Assembly: GCA_937138955.1 (NCBI GenBank)
Contig: CAKZPJ010000761.1
Location: forward strand, 1 to 7,104
From: an uncultured Flammeovirgaceae bacterium
Lineage (GTDB): Bacteria > Bacteroidota > Bacteroidia > Cytophagales > Cyclobacteriaceae
Reading direction: 5' to 3'
DNA length: 7,104 bases
Position 1 is the stretch's first letter. Each line of letters begins with the position of its first letter. Below are positions 6,887 to 7,104 of the stretch, in pieces. The position numbers and the translations under genes are program-made. Under the pieces are notes generated by a model. The model saw nothing but the letters and a program-made list of their open reading frames with translations. It was not told the origin of the DNA and did no database searches.

Positions 6887-7104
6887 TTAATCGGTTTCTT
6901 CTTCAGACGTTGGTTTGTCGGTTGATGTGTTGGTTATCTCTTCTTGAATATCGCTAGGAATATCGTCCTCGATCTCTACTTTGGTAACAGAAGCTATGGA
7001 ATCATCATCATTCAATCGGATGAGCCGTACTCCCTGAGTAGCCCTTCCCATCACTCGCAAATTTGATACAGGGGTGCGAATCATAATTCCTGATTTGTTA
7101 ATAA
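6887..7104 (-). CDS. gyrA: DNA gyrase subunit A, C-terminal end (partial)
   Basis: This is the 3' end of a gene that enters from the right edge; the frame stays open to base 7104, so the 5' part lies outside the window. The last ~70 residues are visible. They contain INKSGIMIRTPVSNLRVMGR followed directly by ATQGVRLIRL, which matches the final blade of the GyrA C-terminal beta-pinwheel and its degenerate GyrA-box-like turn. GyrA is the DNA-cleaving and DNA-wrapping subunit of gyrase (A2B2), which introduces negative supercoils in the cytoplasm using ATP hydrolysed by GyrB. After the blade comes a tail of roughly 35 residues rich in Asp, Glu, Ser and Thr that ends in EEETD and a TAA stop. Such acidic tails are known in other GyrA proteins, where they modulate DNA wrapping. 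The internal Met encoded at 7082-7084 is not the true start, because conserved GyrA residues continue upstream of it. The next gene follows after 39 bp with no terminator between. Confidence 0.95.
   Translation of the reverse strand, partial: INKSGIMIRTPVSNLRVMGRATQGVRLIRLNDDDSIASVTKVEIEDDIPSDIQEEITNTSTDKPTSEEETD

Overview
The window looks like ordinary chromosomal DNA of a member of the Bacteroidota, most likely a Cytophagales-type bacterium. This is an inference from four things: the Bacteroidota style of the GyrA, XseA and XseB protein sequences, the signal peptide with Gln following the predicted cleavage site, AT-rich leaders with no clear Shine-Dalgarno sequences, and moderate-to-low GC by eye. 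All recognisable genes lie on the minus strand, so transcription runs from high to low coordinates.

Reading in the direction of transcription, the right edge holds the 3' end of gyrA (6887-7104). A 39-bp gap separates it from a gene for a secreted TPR protein of 379 aa (5708-6847). A clear intrinsic terminator (5646-5680) closes this first unit. An AT-rich intergenic stretch of about 245 bp (5401-5645) follows. It carries a cluster of ATGTAT/ATACAT hexamers that form alternative inverted repeats, and one weak Bacteroidota-like -7 box.

A second unit begins with an uncharacterised 1011-aa protein (2365-5400). It has about 11 predicted membrane segments followed by a long TPR/helical solenoid that topology places in the periplasm. 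After it come a PduO-type corrinoid adenosyltransferase (1764-2309), xseA (383-1735) and xseB (205-411), the two subunits of exonuclease VII. The gaps here are 55 bp and 28 bp, and xseA and xseB overlap by 29 nt, so these four genes are probably co-transcribed. No convincing terminator is visible in the final 204 bp past xseB.

Functionally the window mixes housekeeping genes (DNA topology, single-strand DNA degradation, adenosylcobalamin supply) with two TPR proteins of the cell envelope whose roles are unknown. There are no mobile elements, CRISPR arrays, phage genes or RNA genes that I can support. I do not see a new multi-gene system. The most interesting unexplained item is the 1011-aa membrane-plus-TPR protein and the regulatory-looking DNA in front of it.
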